Shown one piece after another: positions 1-8,806 of a DNA stretch of 64,000 bases. The first letter of the stretch is position 1. Each line of letters opens with the position of its first letter. Source of the stretch: Stenotrophomonas sp. SAU14A_NAIMI4_8 (GTDB taxonomy: Bacteria; Pseudomonadota; Gammaproteobacteria; Xanthomonadales; Xanthomonadaceae). The DNA lies in assembly GCF_003086695.1 (NCBI RefSeq), contig NZ_CP025999.1, positions 918,820 to 982,819 on the forward strand, given 5' to 3'. The notes below the pieces were generated by a model. It was not told the origin of the DNA and did not search any database. It was given only the letters and a program-made list of their open reading frames with translations. A program made the translations under genes and the position numbers.

Positions 1-44
1 GGTGGATAAATTTTCACCACGTCCCGGAACGCCTGCGCCGCAAC

Positions 45-200
45 GCTCGCACCCACTTGTCCACACCAAGTTCCCATCGCTTTCCACGTGCCGTGTGGAA
101 AACAAACATGGGCATGGACAAAAAATAACCACCCCTGCAAACGCTTGTACGGCAATGCTCGCACCCACTTGTCCACACCAAGTTCCCATCGCTTTCCACG
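45..200. repeat. 44-nt direct repeat pair near the window start
   Basis: Two identical 44-nt copies lie at 45-88 and 157-200, 112 bp apart. Each ends in TTTCCACG and runs into a TTTCCAC/GTGTGGAAA inverted repeat, so each copy forms the left arm of a hairpin whose loop differs between the copies. No gene signal is visible from 1 to 232. The left edge is cut by the window, so more copies may lie outside. Confidence 0.85.
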
Positions 201-232
201 CGTGGTGTGGAAAACCCTGGCGGCGCGCCCTG

Positions 233-565
233 GTAGTCGCCCATCTTGGTGGGCGCGCGGCACGTCCATGCCCACCAAGGTGGGCATCTACCAAAGCCCG
301 GTTCCCCTCGCATCCTGTGCTCCGGTGGTCGCCCACCTGGGTGGGCGCGCGGCAGGTCCATGCCCCACCAAGGTGGGCATCTACCAAAGCCCGGTTCCCC
401 TCGCACTGTGCTCTGGTAGTCGCCCACCTTGGTGGGCGCGCGGCAGGTCCATGCCCCACCAAGGTGGGCATCTACCAAAGCCCGGTTCCCCTCGCACTGT
501 GCTCTGGTAGTCGCCCACCTTGGTGGGCGCGCGGCACGTCCATGCCCACCAAGGTGGGCATCTAC
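233..565. repeat. Tandem array of four dimeric GTAG (SMAG-type) palindromes
   Basis: Four units occupy 233-291, 325-384, 416-475 and 507-565, with a period of about 91-92 bp. Each begins GTAG (GTGG in the second) followed by a stem-loop around CGCCCACCTTGGTGGGCG, and ends with the inverted copy finishing in CTAC. The roughly 32-bp linkers are nearly identical, so whole units were duplicated in tandem. GTAG-headed stem-loops are the signature of SMAG elements of Stenotrophomonas; assignment to that family is by motif only. Confidence 0.88.
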
Positions 566-590
566 CAAAGCCCGGTTCCCAAACGAACAG

Positions 591-609
591 GGCCCGCCAA
601 TGGCGGGCC
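591..609 (-). terminator. Hairpin terminator after the TonB receptor gene
   Basis: An 8-bp GC stem (591-598 with 602-609, loop AAT) lies 32 bp past the receptor stop codon. Read on the - strand it is followed by a T-containing stretch (CTGTTCGTTT). It probably ends receptor transcription before the repeat array. Confidence 0.55.
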
Positions 610-640
610 TTGTCCTCCACAGCCTGCGCTGCAGCCCGCC

Positions 641-3379
641 TTACAGCGCGCTGCCACCAAACTTGTGCGTGTACTGCAGGTTGATCGTGCGCCCCACCGT
701 GTCGAACCAGGAAACGTCGTAGTAGGGGTACGCCGTGTACGAGGCGTCCTTCGGCGGCATCTTGTTGAACACGTTCACCACCGACAGCGACAGCCGCGCG
801 TGGTCGTCGAAGCGGTACTGCACCGACGCGTTGTAGCGGTAGGTCGCCTTGATGTACGGGCTGTCACCGCTGTCCCAGTCGAACACCTGGTCGTAGCTGT
901 CCGAGGTCGGCAGCTTGCCCAGCCGCGAGCCGTACACCGTGGCCGACCAGGCGGCCTTCTCCCAGGTCACGCTCAGGCTGGTCTTGGTGCGCGGAATGTC
1001 GAAGCCACTGTTCACCGCGAACTGGTCTTCCACCGGGTCGCCCGGGAACTGCTGGAAGTCGTGCTTCTTCACCCAGGTGTGGTTGCCGTTGAAGGAGAAC
1101 TCGCCGATGCCGGTCTGCACGCGCCAGCGCAGGCCCACGTCCACGCCCTGGGTGCGCTCGCGGGCAATGTTCACCGGGTTCACGTGCACGCCGTACAGGC
1201 GGCCGTCGTCGGTGCGGGTCACCCGGGCCAGGGCGTCCACGCAGGTGGCCGAGGTGGCGTCCAGCTCGCCCAGGCGGCAGGCCGCCTCGTCGCGCAGGAT
1301 CGCGTCCACGTTCATGTCCTGCACCTGGTTGCGCATGTCGATGTCGAACCAGTCCGCGCTGATGTCGAAGCCGCCGCCGGGCGACCAGACGAAGCCGGCG
1401 CTCCACGAAGTGCTGGTTTCCGGATCGAGGCGACGGTTGCCTTCGCGGCTGCGCACCAGGTTCTCTTCGTAGTCGCTGCAGTCATCGGCGCCGTCGCTCA
1501 GGCAGCCGTAGTAGTCGTTGCCGGCGGTCTCGTCATTGCCGGGGCCGGCGTACACGTAGTGCAGGTCCGGCGCGCGGAACGCGGTGCCGTAGGAACCGCG
1601 CACCAGCAGGGTGTCGATCGGGCGCCACTCCAGGCCACCACTCCAGGTGGCCTTGCCGATCGTATTGCCCGAATAGCGGTACTGGTCGTAACGGCCGGCC
1701 ACGCTCAGGTTCACGCTGTCAAGCAGCGGCATGCGCAGCTCGGCGGCGCTGGCCCAGCGGTTGCGCGAGCCTTCGCCGTTGGAATCCTTCCAGCTGTAGT
1801 AGTAGTACTGCGTGGCCAGCGGATCGGGATTCAGCGCGTAGGCCTGCTGGCCCAGTTCCACGGTGGCGGCAAAGCCGGCATCGCCGCCGGGCAGGCCGAA
1901 CAGTGCGCCGTTGGTCAGGGTGAAGGCCGCCGTTTCCGTGCGCGACTTCGGCGTATAGGTGGTACGCGCGGCGATCGAATCGTACTCGGCGCGGGTCAGC
2001 GGACGGTACAGGCGGTCCGGGTCGGCGTTGTAGATCGGGAAGCCATCGTCATCCTCGCCCAGCTGCGGGCCCAGGAACAGATCGTTGGCCTTGGCCGCCA
2101 CGATCTGCGGCCAGCTGATCCGCGACTGGTACTGCGAATGGCTCAGTGCGGCTTCGTAATCCCAGTTGCCGGTCAGGTTGCCCTTGAAGCCGGTGGTCAC
2201 GCTGAAGGTCTTCTGCGTGCTGCGCACCATGGCGTTGCGCAGGCCACCCATTTCCTCCGGCGAGAACTGGCGCTGCCAGAACTCGATTTCACCGGTGGCG
2301 GCAGTGTTGAAGTAGCCCGACTCGTCACCATCGGGCGCCATGCGGCCCCACGAGGTGACATCGCGCATCAGCGCCAGGCTGTGGTAGCCCAGCTGCACGT
2401 CGGCGAACCACTGCTGGCCGTTGTCGAAGTCGTAGCTGAGCGAGGCGTAGCCATTGGCGCCGCGGCGCTTGCTGAGGATGGTGCCGTAGCCGATCGACGC
2501 ATCGCTGCCGCAGTAGTAGCCGTAGCGCGGGCGGAAGGCATGGTAGGTGCTGCCGTTGTTCTGCCCGGCCAGGGCATCGCAGGTGGCCGCACCCGGGTCC
2601 AGGTAGTCATCGTTGTAGTCCGTGCGCAGGTAAGCGCGGCGGGCGATGCGCGAGCCCTCGGTGGGGCCGTCCTGGGTCGAATCCTGCTGTTCGCGCTCGT
2701 ACGCCCACAGCGGGGTCTGCGACTGCAGCTCCACGCTGTACACCGCGTTGAAGTTGCCGCGGCTGAAGCCACTGGCCAGGCTCATGTCGAACGAATCGCC
2801 GCCACCTTCGGTGGTGGTGCCCATGCGCACGTCCACGGTGGTGCCATCGGCCTGCTTCTTCAGGATGAAGTTGACCACGCCGGCGATCGCGTCCGAGCCG
2901 TAGATGGCCGAGGCGCTGCCGGTCAGCACTTCAATGCGCTCGATCATGCCCAGCGGAATGTTGGACACATCGGTGAAGTTGCTGCGGCCCTGGAACGGCA
3001 TCGGGAAGTCGGCAATGCGGCGGCCGTTTACCAGCACCAGCGTGTGGTTCGGGCCCAGCCCGCGCAGATCGACCTGTTGTGCGCCGGGCGAGAAGTCGGC
3101 ACCGCTGGACGACTGCTGGCTCTGCGTCTCGCCGCCGTTCTGGGTCATCGCGCGCAGCACGTCCGGCACGCTGGTGAAGCCGGCCGACTGGATCTGCTCG
3201 GCGCTGATCACGGTGATCGGTGCCGGGCCTTCCACCTGCGCACGCGGAATGCGCGAGCCGGTGACCTGCACCGCGTCCAATTGTTGAACCGAAGCGGTCG
3301 CCGGGTCCTGGGCCGCGGCCGAAGCAGCCACCCCCATCAACGCCAGCTGGATCGACCACGCCATCGCCTGTCTACGCAT
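641..3379 (-). CDS. TonB-dependent outer membrane receptor
   Basis: The product is a 912-residue outer membrane beta-barrel that should import a ligand using TonB energy. Residues 1 to about 23 form a signal peptide ending ASAAAQ. A plug domain follows (VQVTGSRI, then VLVNGRRIADF and IEVLTGSASAIYGSDAIAGVVNFI), then the barrel, ending in a C-terminal aromatic/basic strand. The ATG at 3379 was chosen because the signal peptide starts there; an ATG at 3505 in the same frame would add 42 residues without a signal sequence. It faces a cyanophycinase-family gene across 170 bp, which suggests a peptide or amino-acid-derived ligand, but the sequence does not define the substrate and siderophore uptake remains possible. 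Confidence 0.9.
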   Translation of the reverse strand: MRRQAMAWSIQLALMGVAASAAAQDPATASVQQLDAVQVTGSRIPRAQVEGPAPITVISAEQIQSAGFTSVPDVLRAMTQNGGETQSQQSSSGADFSPGAQQVDLRGLGPNHTLVLVNGRRIADFPMPFQGRSNFTDVSNIPLGMIERIEVLTGSASAIYGSDAIAGVVNFILKKQADGTTVDVRMGTTTEGGGDSFDMSLASGFSRGNFNAVYSVELQSQTPLWAYEREQQDSTQDGPTEGSRIARRAYLRTDYNDDYLDPGAATCDALAGQNNGSTYHAFRPRYGYYCGSDASIGYGTILSKRRGANGYASLSYDFDNGQQWFADVQLGYHSLALMRDVTSWGRMAPDGDESGYFNTAATGEIEFWQRQFSPEEMGGLRNAMVRSTQKTFSVTTGFKGNLTGNWDYEAALSHSQYQSRISWPQIVAAKANDLFLGPQLGEDDDGFPIYNADPDRLYRPLTRAEYDSIAARTTYTPKSRTETAAFTLTNGALFGLPGGDAGFAATVELGQQAYALNPDPLATQYYYYSWKDSNGEGSRNRWASAAELRMPLLDSVNLSVAGRYDQYRYSGNTIGKATWSGGLEWRPIDTLLVRGSYGTAFRAPDLHYVYAGPGNDETAGNDYYGCLSDGADDCSDYEENLVRSREGNRRLDPETSTSWSAGFVWSPGGGFDISADWFDIDMRNQVQDMNVDAILRDEAACRLGELDATSATCVDALARVTRTDDGRLYGVHVNPVNIARERTQGVDVGLRWRVQTGIGEFSFNGNHTWVKKHDFQQFPGDPVEDQFAVNSGFDIPRTKTSLSVTWEKAAWSATVYGSRLGKLPTSDSYDQVFDWDSGDSPYIKATYRYNASVQYRFDDHARLSLSVVNVFNKMPPKDASYTAYPYYDVSWFDTVGRTINLQYTHKFGGSAL

Positions 3380-3549
3380 GAAGAATTCCCGGAAGTGATG
3401 CCGGCCCGCAGAGGAGGGGCCCTGTCCCCCATTCAGTTTTCCCGGATGGGCGCGCGCATTTAACGCCTTTTTTATGTCCTTGACTACTGTCTTTCTATCT
3501 GGCAAAGAGTGAAAACGGTTGCAAGTCGATTCTGTTCAGGGAGATCAGC

Positions 3550-4569
3550 ATGCGACAGGCCTTTTCCGGTCTCTGGCTTCGCCTGGCCCTGTGCACGGGG
3601 ATGGCGCTGGCGTGGGCGCTCCCGGTTGCGGCCCAGAGCCTGCAGGAGCCCGGCTTTGCCTATTACGAGACCGGCAATCTCGACGCGCCCCGACCGGGCC
3701 CGCGCGCACCGGCGATGATGCTGATGGGCGGCGGCGAGTGGGTGCCGGAGGCCTTCCAGTGGTGGCTGCGGCAGGCGGGCAACGGCCGTGTGCTGATCCT
3801 GCGCGCCTCCGGCGACGACGACCTGCAGCAACGCCTGCACAACGACATTGGCGGCACCACCGCGGTCCAGACCCTGGTCTTCGACAGTCGCCGCGGTGCC
3901 GACGATCCCGCCGTGCTGCGGGTGGTAGCGGCGGCCGACGCGATCTTCATCGCCGGTGGCGACCAGGCCCGCTATATCCGCTTCTGGAAGGGCACGGCGC
4001 TCAATCGGGCCCTCAATGCCCACGTCCGCGCCGGCAAGCCGATCGCCGGAACCAGTGCCGGGCTGGCGATCCTGGGCGGCTATGCCTATGGCGCGCTGGA
4101 TGGCGGCAGCATCGATTCGGCCAGTGCGTTGGCCGACCCGCGTGGCGCGGCAGTCACCCTCGACCATGGCTTCCTGCAGATGCCTTACCTGCAGCGCGTG
4201 GTCACCGACACCCACTTCGACAAGCGCGACCGCCTGGGCCGCCTGATCGTGTTCGTTGCCCGGGCCGCGCAGGACAGTGGCGATCCGGACATGGTCGGCA
4301 TTGGCGTGGACGAAGATACCGCCCTGTGCGTGGAGCCCGATGGCCACGCGCGTGTCTACAGCGCGGACGGGCAGGGCAAGGTGTGGGTGGTGCGCCCCGG
4401 GCGTGGCGCCGACCACCTGGTCGACGGCGAGCCGCTGCGCTTCCATGCCGTGCCGGTCACGGTGGTCGCCTCGGGTGGCCGCCTGCGGCTTGATGATTTC
4501 CAGGCCGACGTGGACGATCAGATGCTGGCTGACATCGATGACGGCCTGATCGAGCTCACCCGCCGCTAG
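3550..4569 (+). CDS. Secreted cyanophycinase-like peptidase (S51 family)
   Basis: The 339-residue product matches the cyanophycinase branch of peptidase family S51, serine peptidases with a class I glutamine-amidotransferase-like fold that cleave beta-linked Asp-Arg polymers. A signal peptide covers about residues 1-29 (ending VAAQS). FIAGGDQ lies near 133-138, and the nucleophile elbow GTSAGLAILG has its candidate Ser at 169. Later glycine-rich and acidic segments are typical of the family. The start ATG follows a CAGGGAGA ribosome site. The isoaspartyl peptidase gene begins 52 bp downstream, so the pair could take beta-aspartyl polymer or peptides to free amino acids. True cyanophycin activity is inferred; other S51 peptidases cut different substrates. 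Confidence 0.85.
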   Translation: MRQAFSGLWLRLALCTGMALAWALPVAAQSLQEPGFAYYETGNLDAPRPGPRAPAMMLMGGGEWVPEAFQWWLRQAGNGRVLILRASGDDDLQQRLHNDIGGTTAVQTLVFDSRRGADDPAVLRVVAAADAIFIAGGDQARYIRFWKGTALNRALNAHVRAGKPIAGTSAGLAILGGYAYGALDGGSIDSASALADPRGAAVTLDHGFLQMPYLQRVVTDTHFDKRDRLGRLIVFVARAAQDSGDPDMVGIGVDEDTALCVEPDGHARVYSADGQGKVWVVRPGRGADHLVDGEPLRFHAVPVTVVASGGRLRLDDFQADVDDQMLADIDDGLIELTRR

Positions 4570-4592
4570 CGTCGGGCGTGGCCCGGCGCTAC
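4568..4592 (-). repeat. Single GTAG stem-loop between cyanophycinase and isoaspartyl peptidase genes
   Basis: The stretch from the cyanophycinase stop codon to 4592 is a palindrome that reads GTAGCGCCGGGCC on the - strand, a monomeric SMAG-type element. It lies inside the probable two-gene transcript and could form a processing or stability hairpin. Confidence 0.65.
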
Positions 4593-4621
4593 CGAACCTC
4601 ATTCCCCTGGAGACGTACCCG

Positions 4622-5635
4622 ATGAAACTGCGCCTGGCGCTGTCTGCCCTGTTGTCCCTGCCCCTGCTCGCGCAGGCGGCTGCGCCCTCACCGCTGCTGG
4701 TCATCCATGGCGGCGCCGGCGTGGAGCGCAAGGACCTGTCGCCTGCCGAGGAAAAGGCGGCGCGCGATGCCTTGAAGGCGGCACTGTTGAAGGGCCACGC
4801 CGAGCTGGCCGCGGGCCGCCCGGCGCTGGCCGCAGTGACGGCCGCGATCACCGTGCTGGAGGACGATCCGACCTTCAACGCCGGCAAGGGCGCGGTGTTC
4901 ACCCATGACGGGCGCAACGAACTGGATGCGGCGGTGATGGACGGCGCCAGCCAGGCCGCCGGTGCGGTGGCGGGCGTGCAGCGGGTGCGCAACCCGATCC
5001 TGCTGGCGCAGGCGGTCATGCAGAAGTCCCGCCACGTGATGATGGTGGGGCAGGGGGCCGAGGCGTTTGCCGCCGAGCAGGGCATCACCCTGGTCGACCC
5101 CTCCTACTTCCGTACCGACAAGCGCTGGCAGCAGCTGCAGCGGGCACTGAAGGAAGAGGCCAGTGGCCAGGCCCATGCCGATCTGGAAACGGCCAGGCAT
5201 TTCGGCACGGTCGGTGCGGTGGCGCTGGATGCGCAGGGCCACATGGCGGCGGGCACGTCCACCGGCGGCATGACCAACAAGCGCTACGGCCGGGTCGGTG
5301 ATTCGCCGATCATCGGCGCCGGCACCTGGGCCGATGCACAGTGCGCCGTGTCGGGTACCGGCTGGGGCGAGTACTACATCCGTACCGCGGCGGCGCACGA
5401 GATCTGCGCGCGCATCCGCTACCAGGCGCAGTCGCCGGAACAGGCGGGCAGGGCGGTGATCAACGAGATGATTCCGAAGATGGGCGGCGACGGTGGCGCG
5501 ATCGTGCTCGCCGCAGACGGAAAAATGGCCACGCCGTTCAACACCCAGGGCATGTATCGGGGCTGGATTGGCGCCGACGGCGTGCCACATGTCGCTATTT
5601 TCGCCAGCGAGCCCCTGCCGCTTCCCGGGCAATAA
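4622..5635 (+). CDS. iaaA: Isoaspartyl peptidase / plant-type L-asparaginase
   Basis: This is a 337-residue Ntn-hydrolase that cleaves beta-aspartyl dipeptides and L-asparagine after splitting itself in two. A signal peptide (residues 1 to about 20, ending LLAQAA) places it in the periplasm. VIHGGAG lies at 27-33 and the NAGKGAVFT loop near 87-94. The self-cleavage and catalytic site HFGTVGAVALD has the nucleophile Thr at 196, and GTSTGGMTNKRYGRVGDSP follows as expected. Directly downstream of the cyanophycinase gene, it fits as the enzyme that hydrolyses the released beta-Asp dipeptides. The start has an upstream GGAGACG ribosome site. Family assignment is very secure; the in vivo substrate is inferred. 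Confidence 0.93.
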   Translation: MKLRLALSALLSLPLLAQAAAPSPLLVIHGGAGVERKDLSPAEEKAARDALKAALLKGHAELAAGRPALAAVTAAITVLEDDPTFNAGKGAVFTHDGRNELDAAVMDGASQAAGAVAGVQRVRNPILLAQAVMQKSRHVMMVGQGAEAFAAEQGITLVDPSYFRTDKRWQQLQRALKEEASGQAHADLETARHFGTVGAVALDAQGHMAAGTSTGGMTNKRYGRVGDSPIIGAGTWADAQCAVSGTGWGEYYIRTAAAHEICARIRYQAQSPEQAGRAVINEMIPKMGGDGGAIVLAADGKMATPFNTQGMYRGWIGADGVPHVAIFASEPLPLPGQ

Positions 5636-5687
5636 CCTTGTGCATCAAGGGGTTTGCAACAACGTGTGAAAAAAGTGGAAAAAAGCG

Positions 5688-5716
5688 TTGACAGCCCCCC
5701 GCCTCATCAGCAGAAT
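5688..5716 (+). promoter_or_regulatory. Promoter of the tRNA-tuf-secE-nusG transcript
   Basis: A perfect -35 TTGACA (5688-5693) is followed after 17 bp by CAGAAT (5711-5716), about 55 bp before tRNA-Tyr. An A-rich stretch just upstream (5669-5684) resembles an UP element, as expected for a strong stable-RNA promoter. Confidence 0.72.
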
Positions 5717-5771
5717 AAGCGGCTCACCACCACACACCGCACCGCTTCGGCGGCACGGGATGGGGCGGTAA

Positions 5772-5857
5772 GGAGGGATACCCAAGCGGCCAACGGGGGC
5801 AGACTGTAAATCTGCTGGCTTACGCCTTCGGTGGTTCGAATCCACCTCCCTCCACCA
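5772..5857 (+). tRNA. tRNA-Tyr (anticodon GTA)
   Basis: An 86-nt class II tRNA with acceptor stem GGAGGGA/TCCCTCC, a long variable arm, TTCGAAT in the T loop, anticodon GTA and an encoded CCA end. It is first of three clustered tRNAs upstream of tuf, the same order as the tyrU-glyT-thrT-tufB locus of enteric bacteria. Confidence 0.97.
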
Positions 5858-5881
5858 GTTTCACGTTGTGACATTCCCGGC

Positions 5882-5955
<74 letters not shown>

Positions 5956-6004
5956 TTGAATGAACTTTGAATATTATCGAGTTCGTGTCATAATGCAAAA
6001 CTCG

Positions 6005-6080
<76 letters not shown>

Positions 6081-6121
6081 TCTTAAGCATCACCTCTCAG
6101 ACGAATTCGAGATAAGCAGCC

Positions 6122-7312
6122 ATGGCCAAGGGTAAGTTCGAGCGCACCAAGCCGCACGTCAATGTCGGCACCATCGGTCACGTCGACCACGGCAAGACCA
6201 CGCTGACCGCCGCACTGACCAAGATCGGTGCCGAGCGCTTCGGTGGTGAATTCAAGGACTACTCGGCGATCGACGCCGCGCCGGAAGAAAAGGCGCGTGG
6301 CATCACGATCTCGACCGCGCACGTCGAATACGAATCCACCACCCGTCACTACGCCCACGTCGATTGCCCGGGCCACGCTGACTACGTCAAGAACATGATC
6401 ACCGGTGCCGCCCAGATGGACGGCGCGATCCTGGTGTGCTCGGCTGCTGACGGCCCGATGCCGCAGACCCGCGAGCACATCCTGCTGTCGCGTCAGGTCG
6501 GCGTGCCGTACATCGTCGTGTTCCTGAACAAGGCCGACATGGTTGACGATGCCGAGCTGCTGGAACTGGTCGAAATGGAAGTCCGCGAACTGCTGAGCAA
6601 GTACGAGTTCCCGGGCGACGATACCCCGATCATCTCGGGTTCGGCTCGTCTGGCGCTGGAAGGCGACCAGAGCGACATCGGCGTGCCGGCGATCATCAAG
6701 CTGGTCGACGCGCTGGATACCTGGATTCCGGAGCCGGAGCGTGCAGTCGACAAGCCGTTCCTGATGCCGGTGGAAGACGTGTTCTCGATCTCGGGCCGCG
6801 GCACCGTGGTGACCGGTCGTATCGAGCGCGGCGTGATCAAGGTCGGCGAAGAAATCGAAATCGTCGGTATCCGTCCGGTGCAGAAGACCACCGTGACCGG
6901 CGTCGAAATGTTCCGCAAGCTGCTGGACCAGGGCCAGGCAGGCGACAACGCCGGTCTGCTGCTGCGCGGCACCAAGCGTGACGACGTCGAGCGCGGCCAG
7001 GTTCTGGCCAAGCCGGGCACCATCAAGCCGCACACCACCTTCGAAGGCGAAGTGTACGTGCTGTCGAAGGACGAAGGCGGCCGTCACACCCCGTTCTTCA
7101 ACGGCTATCGCCCGCAGTTCTACTTCCGTACCACCGACATCACCGGTAAGGCCAACCTGCCGGAAGGCGTCGAGATGGTGATGCCGGGCGACAACGTGAA
7201 GATGGTTGTCGAGCTGATCAACCCGGTGGCAATGGACGAAGGCCTGCGCTTCGCCATTCGCGAAGGCGGCCGTACCGTCGGCGCCGGCGTGGTCTCGAAG
7301 ATCATCGCGTAA
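6122..7312 (+). CDS. tuf: Elongation factor Tu (copy 1)
   Basis: The 396-residue GTPase delivers aminoacyl-tRNA to the ribosomal A site. The G1 loop GHVDHGKT is at 19-26, DCPGH at about 81-85 and NKAD at about 136-139; domains 2 and 3 follow with the usual aminoacyl-tRNA binding surface. The protein is identical to copy 2 at 23583, and the two genes differ at only about 16 synonymous sites, which are unevenly distributed. The gene follows the tRNA trio and precedes tRNA-Trp and secE, the usual tufB position. Assignment is certain. Confidence 0.99.
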   Translation: MAKGKFERTKPHVNVGTIGHVDHGKTTLTAALTKIGAERFGGEFKDYSAIDAAPEEKARGITISTAHVEYESTTRHYAHVDCPGHADYVKNMITGAAQMDGAILVCSAADGPMPQTREHILLSRQVGVPYIVVFLNKADMVDDAELLELVEMEVRELLSKYEFPGDDTPIISGSARLALEGDQSDIGVPAIIKLVDALDTWIPEPERAVDKPFLMPVEDVFSISGRGTVVTGRIERGVIKVGEEIEIVGIRPVQKTTVTGVEMFRKLLDQGQAGDNAGLLLRGTKRDDVERGQVLAKPGTIKPHTTFEGEVYVLSKDEGGRHTPFFNGYRPQFYFRTTDITGKANLPEGVEMVMPGDNVKMVVELINPVAMDEGLRFAIREGGRTVGAGVVSKIIA

Positions 7313-7322
7313 GCCTGCAGTG

Positions 7323-7346
7323 CCGGCGGTTGCATAGCACCGCCGG
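7323..7346 (+). terminator. Hairpin after tuf copy 1
   Basis: CCGGCGGT (7323-7330) pairs with ACCGCCGG (7339-7346) just past the tuf stop. There is no T tract, so it is more likely a partial terminator or a 3'-end stabilising or processing hairpin before tRNA-Trp. Confidence 0.45.
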
Positions 7347-7415
7347 TTACGCGAGTGGCGGGCCGGGAACCTCGGTCCGCCTTCGCCGTCTAAGGGAAGG
7401 CAAGTTTCAATCTGT

Positions 7416-7491
<76 letters not shown>

Positions 7492-7541
7492 TCTGCCACC
7501 CTATCCAGCGGCCCAGCCGTCGCTAAAGCAGATATAGCCCG

Positions 7542-7955
7542 ATGAATAGCAAGATCGAACACTCCAAGGATACTTCCGCCACCGGTGGGGATATCGTCAA
7601 GTACGCCCTGGCCTCGCTGCTGGTGCTGGCTGGTCTGTTCGTCTGGTTCTGGTTCTCCGCTGATTCCGGTCGTGCCACCCAGTTGGGGGCGTGGACGGGT
7701 CAGCTGCGTGCGTTGGCGGTGGTGGTCGGTCTGGTTGGCGGTGTCGGCGTGTTCATGCTGACCGGCAAGGGGCGCGACACCCGCGAATTCCTCTCCGAGT
7801 CGCGCTTCGAACTGCGCAAGGTGGTCTGGCCGACGCGCCAGGAAGCCGTTCGCATGACCTGGGTCGTGATTGTCGTGGTGGTCATCCTCAGCCTGCTGCT
7901 GGGTGGCTTCGACTTCCTGATCCAGAAACTGACTCAGTGGTTCCTGAGCCGCTAA
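7542..7955 (+). CDS. secE: Preprotein translocase subunit SecE
   Basis: The 137-residue inner membrane protein clamps SecY in the SecYEG channel. Like the enterobacterial form it has three hydrophobic segments (about 20-40, 55-77 and 109-130). The conserved amphipathic stretch [17 protein letters not shown] lies before the last one and is diagnostic. nusG begins 10 bp downstream, the near-universal secE-nusG pairing, so both share the upstream tRNA/tuf transcript. Confidence 0.97.
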   Translation: MNSKIEHSKDTSATGGDIVKYALASLLVLAGLFVWFWFSADSGRATQLGAWTGQLRALAVVVGLVGGVGVFMLTGKGRDTREFLSESRFELRKVVWPTRQEAVRMTWVVIVVVVILSLLLGGFDFLIQKLTQWFLSR

Positions 7956-7965
7956 GGAGAAATGC

Positions 7966-8526
7966 ATGAAGCGTTGGTACGTCGTTCACGCCTATTCGGG
8001 CTTCGAGAAGTCGGTTGCGCAGGCCCTGCGTGATCGCATCGCCCGTGACGGCATGGAAGATCGCTTCGGCGACGTCCTGGTCCCGACCGAAGAAGTGGTC
8101 GAGATGCGTGCCGGTCAGAAGCGTCGTTCCGAGCGCAAGTTCTTCCCGGGTTACGTGCTGGTCCAGATCGAGACCCACGAAGAAGCCGGTATTCCGCGTA
8201 TCGACAACGAAAGCTGGCACCTGGTGAAGGAAACCCCGCGGGTGATGGGCTTCATCGGCGGCACTGCCGATCGTCCGCTGCCGATCGCCGATTCCGAAGC
8301 CGAGGCCATCCTGAATCGTGTTCAGGAAGGTGTGGAAAAGCCGCGCCCGAAGGTGCTGTTCGAGCCGGGCCAGATGGTCCGCGTCACCGATGGCCCGTTC
8401 AACGATTTCAATGGCGTCGTCGAAGAAGTCAACTACGAGAAGAGCCGTCTGCGCGTCTCGGTGCTGATCTTCGGTCGTGCCACCCCGGTCGAGCTCGAGT
8501 TCGGCCAAGTCGAAAAGGCCGTCTGA
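7966..8526 (+). CDS. nusG: Transcription termination/antitermination factor NusG
   Basis: The 186-residue elongation factor binds RNA polymerase and links it to Rho or the ribosome. An NGN domain ([20 protein letters not shown] at the N-terminus, FFPGYVLVQ in the middle) is joined to a C-terminal KOW domain ([22 protein letters not shown]). The start has a clear AAGGAGA site 7 nt upstream. A GTAG palindrome and terminator follow the stop codon, which separates it from rplK. Confidence 0.98.
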   Translation: MKRWYVVHAYSGFEKSVAQALRDRIARDGMEDRFGDVLVPTEEVVEMRAGQKRRSERKFFPGYVLVQIETHEEAGIPRIDNESWHLVKETPRVMGFIGGTADRPLPIADSEAEAILNRVQEGVEKPRPKVLFEPGQMVRVTDGPFNDFNGVVEEVNYEKSRLRVSVLIFGRATPVELEFGQVEKAV

Positions 8527-8532
8527 CCAGCG

Positions 8533-8584
8533 GTAGAGTCGAGCTTGCTCGACTTTCCGTTCAGTCGAGCAAGCTCGACTCTAC
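8533..8584. repeat. Dimeric GTAG palindrome (GTAGAGTCGAGC type)
   Basis: GTAGAGTCGAGCTTGCTCGA at 8533 is mirrored by the inverted copy ending CTAC at 8584, with an 8-bp centre. The same subtype recurs at 60913-61000. It begins 6 bp after the nusG stop codon and could serve as a 3'-end hairpin. Confidence 0.85.
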
Positions 8585-8590
8585 AAGAGG

Positions 8591-8609
8591 AACCGGGCAT
8601 CGCCCGGTT
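8591..8609 (+). terminator. Terminator between nusG and rplK
   Basis: AACCGGGC (8591-8598) pairs with GCCCGGTT (8602-8609), followed by TCCTTCGTTT. This is a plausible intrinsic terminator that closes the secE-nusG transcript. Confidence 0.65.
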
Positions 8610-8655
8610 TCCTTCGTTTACGTGCCGCTTCAGGCACGTGAAGAAAAAACCTGCT

Positions 8656-8806
8656 ATAGTGCGCGGCTCCCGCTGGGATGCCAGCGGAGCCAGGCCGCCG
8701 CAAGGTGGCCTTCGGCATGATTTCAAAACGCGATGCCGGGACGCGTGATTCCCGGTCCGATGGGGAGCCTGTTGTCGAAAGGCGCTAGCACCCGGAGAGC
8801 ACTCAA
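8656..8806 (+). promoter_or_regulatory. Putative promoter -10 and leader of the rplKA operon
   Basis: TATAGT at 8656-8661 is a good -10 box, but no clear -35 is present at 16-18 bp. It gives a leader of about 140 nt before rplK that is G-rich and able to fold. In enteric bacteria L1 represses this operon at the rplK leader; a matching L1 site is likely here but was not proven. Confidence 0.45.

Noticed and set aside
1..200. Origin of replication with DnaA boxes (TTGTCCACA)
   Set aside because: Only two copies occur, both within one duplicated 44-mer, with no AT-rich region and no dnaA or gidA nearby.
233..565. CRISPR array
   Set aside because: The linkers between repeat units are nearly identical, the period is about 91 bp and no cas genes are nearby; this is tandem duplication of a palindromic element.
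14..568. Small open frames inside the tandem repeat array
   Set aside because: They only translate the repeated palindromes (repeated Trp/Arg/Pro-rich segments) and lack ribosome sites.
2..3463. Very long + strand open frame opposite the TonB receptor
   Set aside because: It is the mirror of a real receptor gene in GC-rich DNA, runs through the repeat array, and shows no family pattern.
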